A stretch of 64,000 nt of DNA from positions 21,244,254 through 21,308,253 of the forward strand of contig OX579641.1 in the NCBI GenBank assembly GCA_951230915.1. The letters run 5' to 3'. The position numbers were made by a program, and so were the translations under genes. Positions 49,005 to 60,736 of this stretch are shown piece by piece (position 1 is the first letter of the stretch; each line of letters opens with the position of its first letter). The DNA is from Antitrichia curtipendula (taxonomy: Eukaryota; Streptophyta; Bryopsida; Hypnales; Leucodontaceae). Below the pieces are notes generated by a model that had not been told where the DNA came from, did no database searches, and worked only from the letters and a program-made list of their open reading frames with translations.

Positions 49005-51968
49005 GTCACCTTAAAAAGTCGCCCAAGACAAGAGGTCGCCTATCCATAGTCGCCTAGACCCGAAATCGCTCCTTAAACACAAAATTTGACCAATTTTGAG
49101 ACAAAGACAAAAGAAGGGCTTCCACCACCATCCGAGGTCGCCCAAGACCAGAGGTCACCTTAAGAGGTCGCCCAAGATAAGAGGTCGCCTACCCGCAGTG
49201 GCCTAGACCCGAAATTGCTCCTTAAAAACAAAATTTGACCAATTTTGAGACAAAGACAAAAGAAGGGCTTCCACCACCATCCGAGGTCGCCCAAGACAAG
49301 AGGTCGCCTTAAGAGGTCGCCCAAGACGAGAGGTCACCTTAAGAGGTCGCCCAAGAGAAGAGGTCGCCTATCCGTAGTCGCCTAGACCCGAAATCGCTCC
49401 TTAAACACAAAATTTGACCAATTTTGAAACAAAGACAAAAGAAGGGCTTCCACCACCATCCGAGGTCGCCCAAGACAAGAGGTCGCCTTAAGAGGTCGCC
49501 CAAGACGAGAGGTCACCTTAAGAGGTCGCCCAAGATAAGAGGTCGCCTACCCGCAGTCGCCTAGACCCGAAATCGCTCCTTAAAAACAAAATTTGACCAA
49601 TTTTAAGACAAAGACAAAACAAGGGCTCCCACCACCATCCGAGGTCGCCCAAGACAAGAGGTCGCCTTAAGAGGTCGCCCAAGATAAGAGGTCGCTTACC
49701 CGCAGTCGCCTAGATTCGAAATCGCTCCTTTAAAACAAAATTTGACCAAATTTGAGACAAAGACAAAAGAAGGGCTCCCACCACCATCCGAGGTCGCCCA
49801 AGACGAGAGGTCGCCTTAAGAGGTCGCCCAAGACGAGAGGTCACCTTATGAGGTCGTCCAAGACAAGAGGTCGCCTACCCGCAGTTGCCTAGACCGAAAT
49901 TGGTCCTTAAACACAAAATTTGACCAATTTTGAGACAAAGACAAAAAAAGGGCTTCCACCACCATCCGAGGTCGCCCAAGACAAGAGGTCACCTTAAGAG
50001 GTCGCCTTAAGAGGTCGCCCAAGACCAGAGGTCACCTTAAGAGGTCGCCGAAGACAAGAGGTCGCCTATCCGTAGTCGCCTAAACCCGAAAGCGCTCCTT
50101 AAACACAAAATTTGACCAATTTTGAAACAAAGACAAAAGAAGGGCTTCCACCACCATCCGAGGTCGCCCAAGACAAGAGGTCGCCTTAAGAGGTCGCCCA
50201 AGACGAGAGGTCACCTTAAGAGGTCGCCTTAGATAAGAGGTCGCCTACCCGCAGTCGCCTAGACCCGAAATCGCTCCTTAAAAACAAATTTTGACCAATT
50301 TTAAGACAAAGACAAAACAAGGGCTCCCACCACCATCCGAGGTCGCCCAAGACAAGAGGTCGCCTTAAGAGGTCGCCCAAGATAAGAGGTCGCTTACCCG
50401 CAGTCGCCTAGATTCGAAATCGCTCCTTTAAAACAAAATTTGACCAATTTTGAGACAAAGACAAAAGAAGGGCTTCCACCACCATCCGAGGTCGCCCAAG
50501 ACAAGAGGTCACCTTAAGAGGTCGCCCAAGATAAGAGGTCGCCTACCCGCAGTCGCCTAGACCCGAAAGCGCTCCTTAAAAACAAAATTTGACCAATTTT
50601 GAGATAAAGACAAAAGAAGGGCTCCCACCACCATCCGAGGTCGCCCAAGACGAGAGGTCGCCTTAAGAGGTCGCCCAAGACGAGAGGTCACCTTAAGAGG
50701 TCGCCCAAGACAAGAGGTCGCCTACCCGCAGTTGCCTAGACCCGAAATTGGTCCTTAAACACAAAATTTGACCAATTTTGAGACAAAGACAAAAGAAGGG
50801 CTCCCACCACCACCCGAGGTCGTCCAAGACGAGAGGTCGCCTTAAGAGGTCGCCCTAGACAAGAGGTTGCCTACCCGCAATCGCCTAGCCCCAAAATCGC
50901 TCCTTAAATACAAAATTGGATTAATTTTGAGACAAAGACAAAAGAAGGGCTTCCACCACCATCCGAGGTCGCCCAAGACAAGAGGTCGCCTTAAGAGGTC
51001 GCCCAAGACAAGAGGTCACCTTAAGAGGTCGCCCAAGATAAGAGGCCGCTTACCCGCAGTCGCCTAGATTCGAAATCGCTCCTTTAAAACAAAATTTGAC
51101 CAATTTTGAGACAAAGACAAAAGAAGGGCTTCCACCACCATCCGAGGTCGCCCAAGACAAGAGGTCGCCTTAAGAGGTCGCCCAAGACGAGAGTTCACCT
51201 TAAGAGGTCGCCCAAGATAAGAGGTCGCCTACCCGCAGTCGCCTAGACCCGAAATTGCTCCTTAAAAACAAAATTTGACCAAATTTGAGACAAAGACAAA
51301 AGAAGGGCTTCCACCACCATCCGAGGTCGCCCAAGACAAGAGGTCGCCTTAAGAGGTCGCCCAAGACGAGAGGTCACCTTAAGAGGTCGCCCAAGATAAG
51401 AGGTCGCCTATCCGTAGTCGCCTAGACCCGAAATCGCTCCTTAAACACAAAATTTGACCAATTTTGAAACAAAGACAAAAGAAGGGCTTCCACCACCATC
51501 CGAGGTCGCCCAAGACAAGAGGTCACCTTAAGAGGTCGCCCAAAAGAAGAGGTCGCTTATCCGTAGTCGCCTAGATTCGAAATCGCTCCTTTAAAACAAA
51601 ATTTGACCAATTTTGAGACAAAGACAAAAGAAGGGCTCCCACCACCATCCGAGGTCGCCCAAGACGAGAGGTCGCCTTAAGAGGTCGCCCAAGACGAGAG
51701 GTCACCTTATGAGGTCGTCCAAGACAAGAGGTCGCCTACCCGCAGTTGTTTAGACCCGAAATTGGTCCTTAAACACAAAATTTGACCAATTTTGAGACAA
51801 AGACAAAAGAAGGTCTTCAACCACCATCCGAGGTCGCCCAAGACAAGAGGTCGCCTATCCGTAGTCGCCTAGACCCGAAATCGCTCCTTAAACACAAAAT
51901 TTGACCAATTTTGAAACATAGACAAAAGAAGGGCTCCCACCACCATCCGAGGTCGCCCAAGACAAGAG
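49005..51968 (+). repeat. 2,964 bp higher-order repeat, copy 2
   Basis: Direct tandem copy of 46,040-49,004. It keeps the shared one-base deletion at 49,891. At its end the sequence continues as caccttaaaaggtcgcc, whereas copy 1 at the same point runs into caccttaaaaagtcgcc. This places the exchange junction at about 49,005. Confidence 0.9.
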
Positions 51969-54900
51969 GTCACCTTAAAAGGTCGCCCAAGATAAGAGGT
52001 CGCTTACCCGCAGTCGCCTAGACCCGAAATCGCTCCTTTAAAACAAAATTTGACCAATTTTGAGACGAAGACAAAAGAAGGGCTTCAACCACCATCCGAG
52101 GTCGCCCAAGACAAGAGGTCGCCTATCCGTAGTCGCCTAGACCCGAAATCGCTCCTTAAATACAAAATTTGACCAATTTTGAAACATAGACAAAACAAGG
52201 GCTCCCACCACCATCCGAGGTCGCCCAAGACGAGAGGTCACCTTATGAGGTCGCCCAAGACAAGAGGTCGCCTACCCGCAGTTGCCTAGACCCGAAATTG
52301 GTCCTTAAACACAAAATTTGACCAATTTTGAGACAAAGACAAAAGAAGGGCTTCCACCACCAACCGAGGTCGCCCAAGACCAGAGGTCACCTTAAGAGGT
52401 CGCCCAAGATAAGAGGTCGCCTACCCGCAGTGGCCTAGACCCGAAATTGCTCTTTGAAAACAAAATTTGACCAATTTTGAGACAAAGACAAAAGAAGGGC
52501 TTCCACCACCATCCGAGGTCGCCCAAGACAAGAGGTCGCCTTAAGAGGTCGCCCAAGACGAGAGGTCACCTTAAGAGGTCGCCCAAGAGAAGAGGTCGCC
52601 TATCCGTAGTCGCCTAGACCCGAAATCGCTCCTTAAACACAAAATTTGACCAATTTTGAAACAAAGACAAAAGAAGGGCTTCCACCACCATCCGAGGTCG
52701 CCCAAGACAAGAGGTCGCCTTCAGAGGTCGCCCAAGACGAGTGGTCACCTTAAGAGGTCGCCCAAAATAAGAGGTCGCCTACCCGCAGTCGCCTAGACCC
52801 GAAATCGCTCCTTAAAAACAAAATTTGACCAATTTTGAGACAAAGACAAAACAAGGGCTCCCACCACCATCCGAGGTCGCCCAAGACAAGAGGTCGCCTA
52901 TCCGTAGTCGCCTAGACTCGAAATCGCTCCTTAAACACAAAATTTGACCAATTTTGAGACATAGACAAAACAAGGGCTCCCACCACCATCCGAGGTCGCC
53001 CAAGACAAGAGGTCACCTTAAGAGGTCGCCCAAAAGAAGAGGTCGCTTACCCGCAGTCGCCTAGATTCGAAATCGCTCCTTTAAAACAAAATTTGACCAA
53101 TTTTGAGACAAAGACAAAAGAAGGGCTCCCACCACCATCCGAGGTCGCCCAAGACGAGAGGTCGCCTTAAGAGGTCGCCCAAGACGAGAGGTCACCTTAT
53201 GAGGTCGTCCAAGACAAGAGGTCGCCTACCCGCAGTTGTTTAGACCCGAAATTGGTCCTTAAACACAAAATTTGACCAATTTTGAGACAAAGACAAAAGA
53301 AGGTCTTCCACCACCATCCGAGGTCGCCCAAGACAAGAGGTCGCCTATCCGTAGTCGCCTAGACCCGAAATCGCTCCTTAAACACAAAATTTGACCAATT
53401 TTGAAACATAGACAAAAGAAGGGCTCCCACCACCATCCGAGGTCGCCCAAGACAAGAGGTCACCTTAAAAGGTCGCCCAAGATAAGAGGTCGCTTACCCG
53501 CAGTCGCCTAGACCCGAAATCGCTCCTTTAAAACAAAATTTGACCAATTTTGAGACAAAGACAAAAGAAGGGCTTCAACCACCATCCGAGGTCGCCCAAG
53601 ACAAGAGGTCGCCTATCCGTAGTCGCCTAGACCCGAAATCGCTCCTTAAATACAAAATTTGACCAATTTTGAAACATAGACAAAACAAGGGCTCCCACCA
53701 CCATCCGAGGTCGCCCAAGACAAGAGGTCACCTTAAAAAGTCGCCCAAGACAAGAGGTCGCTTATCCATAGCCGCCTAGACCCGAAATTGGTCCTTAAAC
53801 ACAAAATTTGACCAATTTTGAGACAAAGACAAAAGAAGGGCTTCCACCACCATCCGAGGTCGCCCAAGACCAGAGGTCACCTTAAGAGGTCGCCCAAGAC
53901 AAGAGGTCACCTTAAGAGGTCGCCTTAAGAGATCGCCTTAAGAGGTCGCCCAAGACCAGAGGTCACCTTAAGAGGTCGCCGAAGACAAGAGGTCGCCTAT
54001 CCGTAGTCGCCTAAACCCGAAAGCGCTCCTTAAAAACAAAATTTGACCAATTTTGAGACAAAGACAAAAGAAGGGCTCCCACCACCATCCGAGGTCGCCC
54101 AAGACGAGAGGTCGCCTTAAGAGGTCGCCCAAGACGAGAGGTCACCTTATGAGGTCGCCCAAGACAAGAGGTCGCCTACCCGCAGTTGCCTAGACCCGAA
54201 ATTGGTCCTTAAACACAAAATTTGACCAATTTTGAGACAAAGACAAAAGAAGGGCTTCCACCACCATCCGAGGTCGCCCAAGACAAGAGGTCACCTTCAA
54301 AAGTCGCCCAAGACAAGAGGTCGCCTATCCGTAGTCGCCTAGACCCGAAATCGCTCCTTAAACACAAAATTTGACCAATTTTGAGACAAAGACAAAACAA
54401 GGGCTTCCACCACCATCCGAGGTCGCCCAAGACAAGAGGTCGCCTTAAGAGGTCGCCCAAGACGAGAGGTCACCTTAAGAGGTCGCCCAAGATAAGAGGT
54501 CGCCTACCCGCAGTCGCCTAGACCCGAAATCGCTCCTTAAAAACAAAATTTGACCAATTTTAAGACAAAGACAAAAGAAGGGCTTCCACCACCATCCGAG
54601 GTCGCCCAAGACAAGAGGTCACCTTAAGAGGTCGCCCAAGATAAGAGGTCGCCTACCCGCAGTCGCCTAGATTCGAAAGCGCTCCTTAAAAACAAAATTT
54701 GACCAATTTTGAGACAAAGACAAAAGAAGGGCTCCCACCACCATCCGAGGTCGCCCAAGACGAGAGGTCGCCTTAAGAGGTCGCCCAAGACGAGAGGTCA
54801 CCTTAAGAGGTCGCCCAAGACAAGAGGTCGCCTACCCGCAGTTGCCTAGACCCGAAATTGGTCCTTAAACACAAAATTTGACCAATTTTGAGACAAAGAC

Positions 54901-55131
54901 AAAAGAAGGGCTCCCACCACCACCCGAGGTCGTCCAAGACGAGAGGTCGCCTTAAGAGGTCGCCCTAGACAAGAGGTTGCCTACCCGTAGTTGCCTAGAC
55001 CCGAAATTGGTCCTTAAACACAAAATTTGACCAATTTTGAGACATAGACAAAAGAAGGGCTCCCACCACCATCCGAGGTCGCCCAAGACGAGAGGTCACC
55101 TTATGAGGTCGCCCAAGACAAGATGTCGCCT
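51969..55131 (+). repeat. Mosaic stretch of earlier monomer families
   Basis: Successive parts resemble different places upstream. The gtggtcacc tail and cctagactcg head near 52,740-52,920 resemble about 5,170-5,350. The gccgcctagac head near 53,770 resembles 3,757 and 21,745, but its core then switches to the aaattggtcc family. A 235 bp monomer lies at 53,764-53,998. No single long partner was identified. Confidence 0.7.
53764..53998 (+). repeat. 235 bp monomer with three modules and two 13 bp extras
   Basis: Length is 119+90+26 bp. The tail includes the mutated gagatcgcc 13 bp spacing also seen at 11,101 and 15,076. The head is that of the atccatagccg family while the core is of the aaattggtcc family, so this monomer is probably a recombinant. 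Confidence 0.78.
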
Positions 55132-56890
55132 ACCCGCAGTTGCCTAGACCCGAAATTGGTCCTTAAACACAAAATTTGACCAATTTTGAGACAAAGACAA
55201 AAGAAGGTCTTCCACCACCATCCGAGGTCGCCCAAGACCAGAGGTCACCTTAAGAGGTCGCCCAAGATAAGAGGTCACCTTAAGAGGTCGCCGAAGATAA
55301 GAGGTCGCCTACCCGCAGTCGCCTAGACCCGAAATTGCTCCTTAAAAACAAAATTTGACCAAATTTGAGACAAAGACAAAACAAGGGCTTCCACCACCAT
55401 CCGAGGTCGCCCAAGACAAGAGGTCGCCTTAAGAGGTCGCCCAAGACGAGAGGTCACCTTAAGAGGTCGCCCAAGATAAGAGGTCGCCTATCCGTAGTCG
55501 CCTAGACCCGAAATTGCTCCTTAAACACAAAATTTGACCTATTTTGAAACAAAGACAAAAGAAGGGCTTCCACCACCATCCGAGGTCGCCCAACACAAGA
55601 GGTCGCCTTAAGAGGTCGCCCAAGACGAGAGGTCACCTTAAGAGGTCGCCGAAGATAAGAGGTCGCCTACCCGCAGTCGCCTAGACCCGAAATTGCTCCT
55701 TAAAAACAAAATTTGACCAATTTTGAGACAAAGACAAAAGAAGGGCTTCCACCACCATCCGAGGTCGCCCAAGACAAGAGGTCGCCTTAACAGGTCGCCC
55801 AAGACGAGAGGTCACCTTAAGAGGTCGCCCAAGATAAGAGGTCCCCTACCCGCAGTGGCCTAGACCCGAAATTGCTCCTTAAACACAAAATTTGACCAAT
55901 TTTGAGACAAAGACAAAAGAAGGGCTTCCACCACCATCCGAGGTCGCCCAAGACAAGAGGTCGCCTTAAGAGGTCGCCCAAGACGAGAGGTCACCTTAAG
56001 AGGTCGCCCAAGATAAGAGGTCGCCTATCCGTAGTCGCCTAGACCCGAAATCGCTCCTTAAACACAAAATTTGACCAATTTTGAAACAAAGACAAAAGAA
56101 GGGCTTCCACCACCATCCGAGGTCGCCCAGGACAAGAGGTCACCTTAAGAGGTCGCCCAAAAGAAGAGGTCGCTTATCCGTAGTCGCCTAGATTCGAAAT
56201 CGCTCCTTTAAAACAAAATTTGACCAATTTTGAGACAAAGACAAAAGAAGGGCTCCCACCACCATCCGAGGTCGCCCAAGACGAGAGGTCGCCTTAAGAG
56301 GTCGCCCAAGACGAGAGGTCACCTTATGAGGTCGTCCAAGACAAGAGGTCGCCTACCCGCAGTTGTTTAGACCCGAAATTGGTCCTTAAACACAAAATTT
56401 GACCAATTTTGAGACAAAGACAAAAGAAGGTCTTCAACCACCATCCGAGGTCGCCCAAGACAAGAGGTCGCCTATCCGTAGTCGCCTAGACCCGAAATCG
56501 CTCCTTAAACACAAAATTTGACCAATTTTGAAACATAGACAAAAGAAGGGCTCCCACCACCATCCGAGGTCGCCCAAGACAAGAGGTCACCTTAAAAGGT
56601 CGCCCAAGATAAGAGGTCGCTTAGCCGCAGTCGCCTAGACCCGAAATCGCTCCTTTAAAACAAAATTTGACCAATTTTGAGACGAAGACAAAAGAAGGGC
56701 TTCAACCACCATCCGAGGTCGCCCAAAACAAGAGGTCGCCTATCCGTAGTCGCCTAGACCCGAAATCGCTCCTTAAATACAAAATTTGACCAATTTTGAA
56801 ACATAGACAAAACAAGGGCTCCCACCACCATCCGAGGTCGCCCAAGACGAGAGGTCACCTTATGAGGTCGCCCAAGACAAGAGGTCGCCT
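55132..56890 (+). repeat. 1,759 bp 11-monomer higher-order repeat, copy 1
   Basis: Monomer lengths in order: 179 (five times), 149, 179, 119, 149, 119 and 149 bp, summing to 1,759. Markers are aagaaggtcttcc near 55,203, cccaacacaag near 55,590, gtcccctaccc at 55,841 and the ttagccgcag head at 56,621. Copy 2 follows with the same plan. Confidence 0.93.
55404..55488 (+). repeat. Representative tail: 30 bp modules of alternating 17/13 spacing
   Basis: In the 179 bp monomer at 55,311-55,489 the 8-mer aggtc(g/a)cc starts at 55,404, 55,421, 55,434, 55,451, 55,464 and 55,481, giving spacings of 17, 13, 17, 13 and 17 bp. The 17 bp spacing carries the caagac(g/a)ag filler and the 13 bp spacing carries ttaag. 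One 17+13 pair is the 30 bp module whose copy number sets monomer length. Each ttaag filler normally creates the palindrome cttaag. The same organisation recurs in every monomer of the window. Confidence 0.93.
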
Positions 56891-58649
56891 ACCCGCAGTT
56901 GCCTAGACCCGAAATTGGTCCTTAAACACAAAATTTGACCAATTTTGAGACAAAGACAAAAGAAGGTCTTCCACCACCATCCGAGGTCGCCCAAGACCAG
57001 AGGTCACCTTAAGAGGTCGCCCAAGATAAGAGGTCACCTTAAGAGGTCGCCGAAGATAAGAGGTCGCCTACCCGCAGTCGCCTAGACCCGAAATTGCTCC
57101 TTAAAAACAAAATTTGACCAAATTTGAGACAAAGACAAAACAAGGGCTTCCACCACCATCCGAGGTCGCCCAAGACAAGAGGTCGCCTTAAGAGGTCGCC
57201 CAAGACGAGAGGTCACCTTAAGAGGTCGCCCAAGATAAGAGGTCGCCTATCCGTAGTCGCCTAGACCCGAAATTGCTCCTTAAACACAAAATTTGACCTA
57301 TTTTGAAACAAAGACAAAAGAAGGGCTTCCACCACCATCCGAGGTCGCCCAACACAAGAGGTCGCCTTAAGAGGTCGCCCAAGACGAGAGGTCACCTTAA
57401 GAGGTCGCCGAAGATAAGAGGTCGCCTACCCGCAGTCGCCTAGACCCGAAATTGCTCCTTAAAAACAAAATTTGACCAATTTTGAGACAAAGACAAAAGA
57501 AGGGCTTCCACCACCATCCGAGGTCGCCCAAGACAAGAGGTCGCCTTAACAGGTCGCCCAAGACGAGAGGTCACCTTAAGAGGTCGCCCAAGATAAGAGG
57601 TCCCCTACCCGCAGTGGCCTAGACCCGAAATTGCTCCTTAAACACAAAATTTGACCAATTTTGAGACAAAGACAAAAGAAGGGCTTCCACCACCATCCGA
57701 GGTCGCCCAAGACAAGAGGTCGCCTTAAGAGGTCGCCCAAGACGAGAGGTCACCTTAAGAGGTCGCCCAAGATAAGAGGTCGCCTATCCGTAGTCGCCTA
57801 GACCCGAAATCGCTCCTTAAACACAAAATTTGACCAATTTTGAAACAAAGACAAAAGAAGGGCTTCCACCACCATCCGAGGTCGCCCAGGACAAGAGGTC
57901 ACCTTAAGAGGTCGCCCAAAAGAAGAGGTCGCTTATCCGTAGTCGCCTAGATTCGAAATCGCTCCTTTAAAACAAAATTTGACCAATTTTGAGACAAAGA
58001 CAAAAGAAGGGCTCCCACCACCATCCGAGGTCGCCCAAGACGAGAGGTCGCCTTAAGAGGTCGCCCAAGACGAGAGGTCACCTTATGAGGTCGTCCAAGA
58101 CAAGAGGTCGCCTACCCGCAGTTGTTTAGACCCGAAATTGGTCCTTAAACACAAAATTTGACCAATTTTGAGACAAAGACAAAAGAAGGTCTTCAACCAC
58201 CATCCGAGGTCGCCCAAGACAAGAGGTCGCCTATCCGTAGTCGCCTAGACCCGAAATCGCTCCTTAAACACAAAATTTGACCAATTTTGAAACATAGACA
58301 AAAGAAGGGCTCCCACCACCATCCGAGGTCGCCCAAGACAAGAGGTCACCTTAAAAGGTCGCCCAAGATAAGAGGTCGCTTAGCCGCAGTCGCCTAGACC
58401 CGAAATCGCTCCTTTAAAACAAAATTTGACCAATTTTGAGACGAAGACAAAAGAAGGGCTTCAACCACCATCCGAGGTCGCCCAAAACAAGAGGTCGCCT
58501 ATCCGTAGTCGCCTAGACCCGAAATCGCTCCTTAAATACAAAATTTGACCAATTTTGAAACATAGACAAAACAAGGGCTCCCACCACCATCCGAGGTCGC
58601 CCAAGACGAGAGGTCACCTTATGAGGTCGCCCAAGACAAGAGGTCGCCT
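56891..58649 (+). repeat. 1,759 bp 11-monomer higher-order repeat, copy 2
   Basis: Same length and monomer order as copy 1. The markers recur at +1,759 (for example gtcccctaccc at 57,600). It shares the aagaaggtcttcc change with copy 1 but not with copies 3 and 4, so copies 1 and 2 are the closest pair. Confidence 0.92.
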
Positions 58650-60736
58650 ACCCGCAGTTGCCTAGACCCGAAATTGGTCCTTAAACACAAAATTTGACCA
58701 ATTTTGAGACAAAGACAAAAGAAGGGCTTCCACCACCATCCGAGGTCGCCCAAGACCAGAGGTCACCTTAAGAGGTCGCCCAAGATAAGAGGTCACCTTA
58801 AGAGGTCGCCGAAGATAAGAGGTCGCCTACCCGCAGTCGCCTAGACCCGAAATTGCTCCTTAAAAACAAAATTTGACCAAATTTGAGACAAAGACAAAAC
58901 AAGGGCTTCCACCACCATCCGAGGTCGCCCAAGACAAGAGGTCGCCTTAAGAGGTCGCCCAAGACGAGAGGTCACCTTAAGAGGTCGCCGAAGATAAGAG
59001 GTCGCCTACCCGCAGTCGCCTAGACCCGAAATTGCTCCTTAAAAACAAAATTTGACCAAATTTGAGACAAAGACAAAACAAGGGCTTCCACCACCATCCG
59101 AGGTCGCCCAAGACCAGAGGTCACCTTAAGAGGTCGCCCAAGACAAGAGGTCGCCTACCCGCAGTGGCCTAGACCCGAAATTGCTCCTTAAAAACAAAAT
59201 TTGACCAATTTTGAGACAAAGACAAAAGAAGGGCTTCCACCACCATCCGAGGTCGCCCAAGACAAGAGGTCGCCTTAAGAGGTCGCCCAAGACGAGAGGT
59301 CACCTTAAGAGGTCGCCCAAGATAAGAGGTCGCCTATCCGTAGTCGCCTAGACCCGAAATTGCTCCTTAAACACAAAATTTGACCTATTTTGAAACAAAG
59401 ACAAAAGAAGGGCTTCCACCACCATCCGAGGTCGCCCAACACAAGAGGTCGCCTTAAGAGGTCGCCCAAGACGAGAGGTCACCTTAAGAGGTCGCCCAAG
59501 ATAAGAGGTCGCCTACCCGCAGTCGCCTAGACCCGAAATCGCTCCTTAAAAACAAAATTTGACCAATTTTGAGACAAAGACAAAAGAAGGGCTTCCACCA
59601 CCATCCGAGGTCGCCCAAGACAAGAGGTCGCCTTAACAGGTCGCCCAAGACGAGAGGTCACCTTAAGAGGTCGCCCAAGATAAGAGGTCCCCTACCCGCA
59701 GTGGCCTAGACCCGAAATTGCTCCTTAAACACAAAATTTGACCAATTTTGAGACAAAGACAAAAGAAGGGCTTCCACCACCATCCGAGGTCGCCCAAGAC
59801 AAGAGGTCGCCTTAAGAGGTCGCCCAAGACGAGAGGTCACCTTAAGAGGTCGCCCAAGATAAGAGGTCGCCTATCCGTAGTCGCCTAGACCCGAAATCGC
59901 TCCTTAAACACAAAATTTGACCAATTTTGAAACAAAGACAAAAGAAGGGCTTCCACCACCATCCGAGGTCGCCCAGGACAAGAGGTCACCTTAAGAGGTC
60001 GCCCAAAAGAAGAGGTCGCTTATCCGTAGTCGCCTAGATTCGAAATCGCTCCTTTAAAACAAAATTTGACCAATTTTGAGACAAAGACAAAAGAAGGGCT
60101 CCCACCACCATCCGAGGTCGCCCAAGACGAGAGGTCGCCTTAAGAGGTCGCCCAAGACGAGAGGTCACCTTATGAGGTCGTCCAAGACAAGAGGTCGCCT
60201 ACCCGCAGTTGTTTAGACCCGAAATTGGTCCTTAAACACAAAATTTGACCAATTTTGAGACAAAGACAAAAGAAGGTCTTCAACCACCATCCGAGGTCGC
60301 CCAAGACAAGAGGTCGCCTATCCGTAGTCGCCTAGACCCGAAATCGCTCCTTAAACACAAAATTTGACCAATTTTGAAACATAGACAAAAGAAGGGCTCC
60401 CACCACCATCCGAGGTCGCCCAAGACAAGAGGTCACCTTAAAAGGTCGCCCAAGATAAGAGGTCGCTTAGCCGCAGTCGCCTAGACCCGAAATCGCTCCT
60501 TTAAAACAAAATTTGACCAATTTTGAGACGAAGACAAAAGAAGGGCTTCAACCACCATCCGAGGTCGCCCAAAACAAGAGGTCGCCTATCCGTAGTCGCC
60601 TAGACCCGAAATCGCTCCTTAAATACAAAATTTGACCAATTTTGAAACATAGACAAAACAAGGGCTCCCACCACCATCCGAGGTCGCCCAAGACGAGAGG
60701 TCACCTTATGAGGTCGCCCAAGACAAGAGGTCGCCT
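58650..60736 (+). repeat. 2,087 bp higher-order repeat, copy 3 (328 bp longer)
   Basis: Same order as copies 1 and 2 but with 328 bp more, equal to 149+179 bp, or two extra monomers, near 59.0-59.2 kb. The gtcccctaccc marker is at 59,687 and cccaacacaag is near 59,437. Confidence 0.9.

Noticed and set aside
55404..55488. CRISPR-like array of short direct repeats
   Set aside because: The spacings between the 8-mers are themselves repeated (13 and 17 bp), not unique spacers. There are no cas genes, and the pattern is nested in a satellite monomer.
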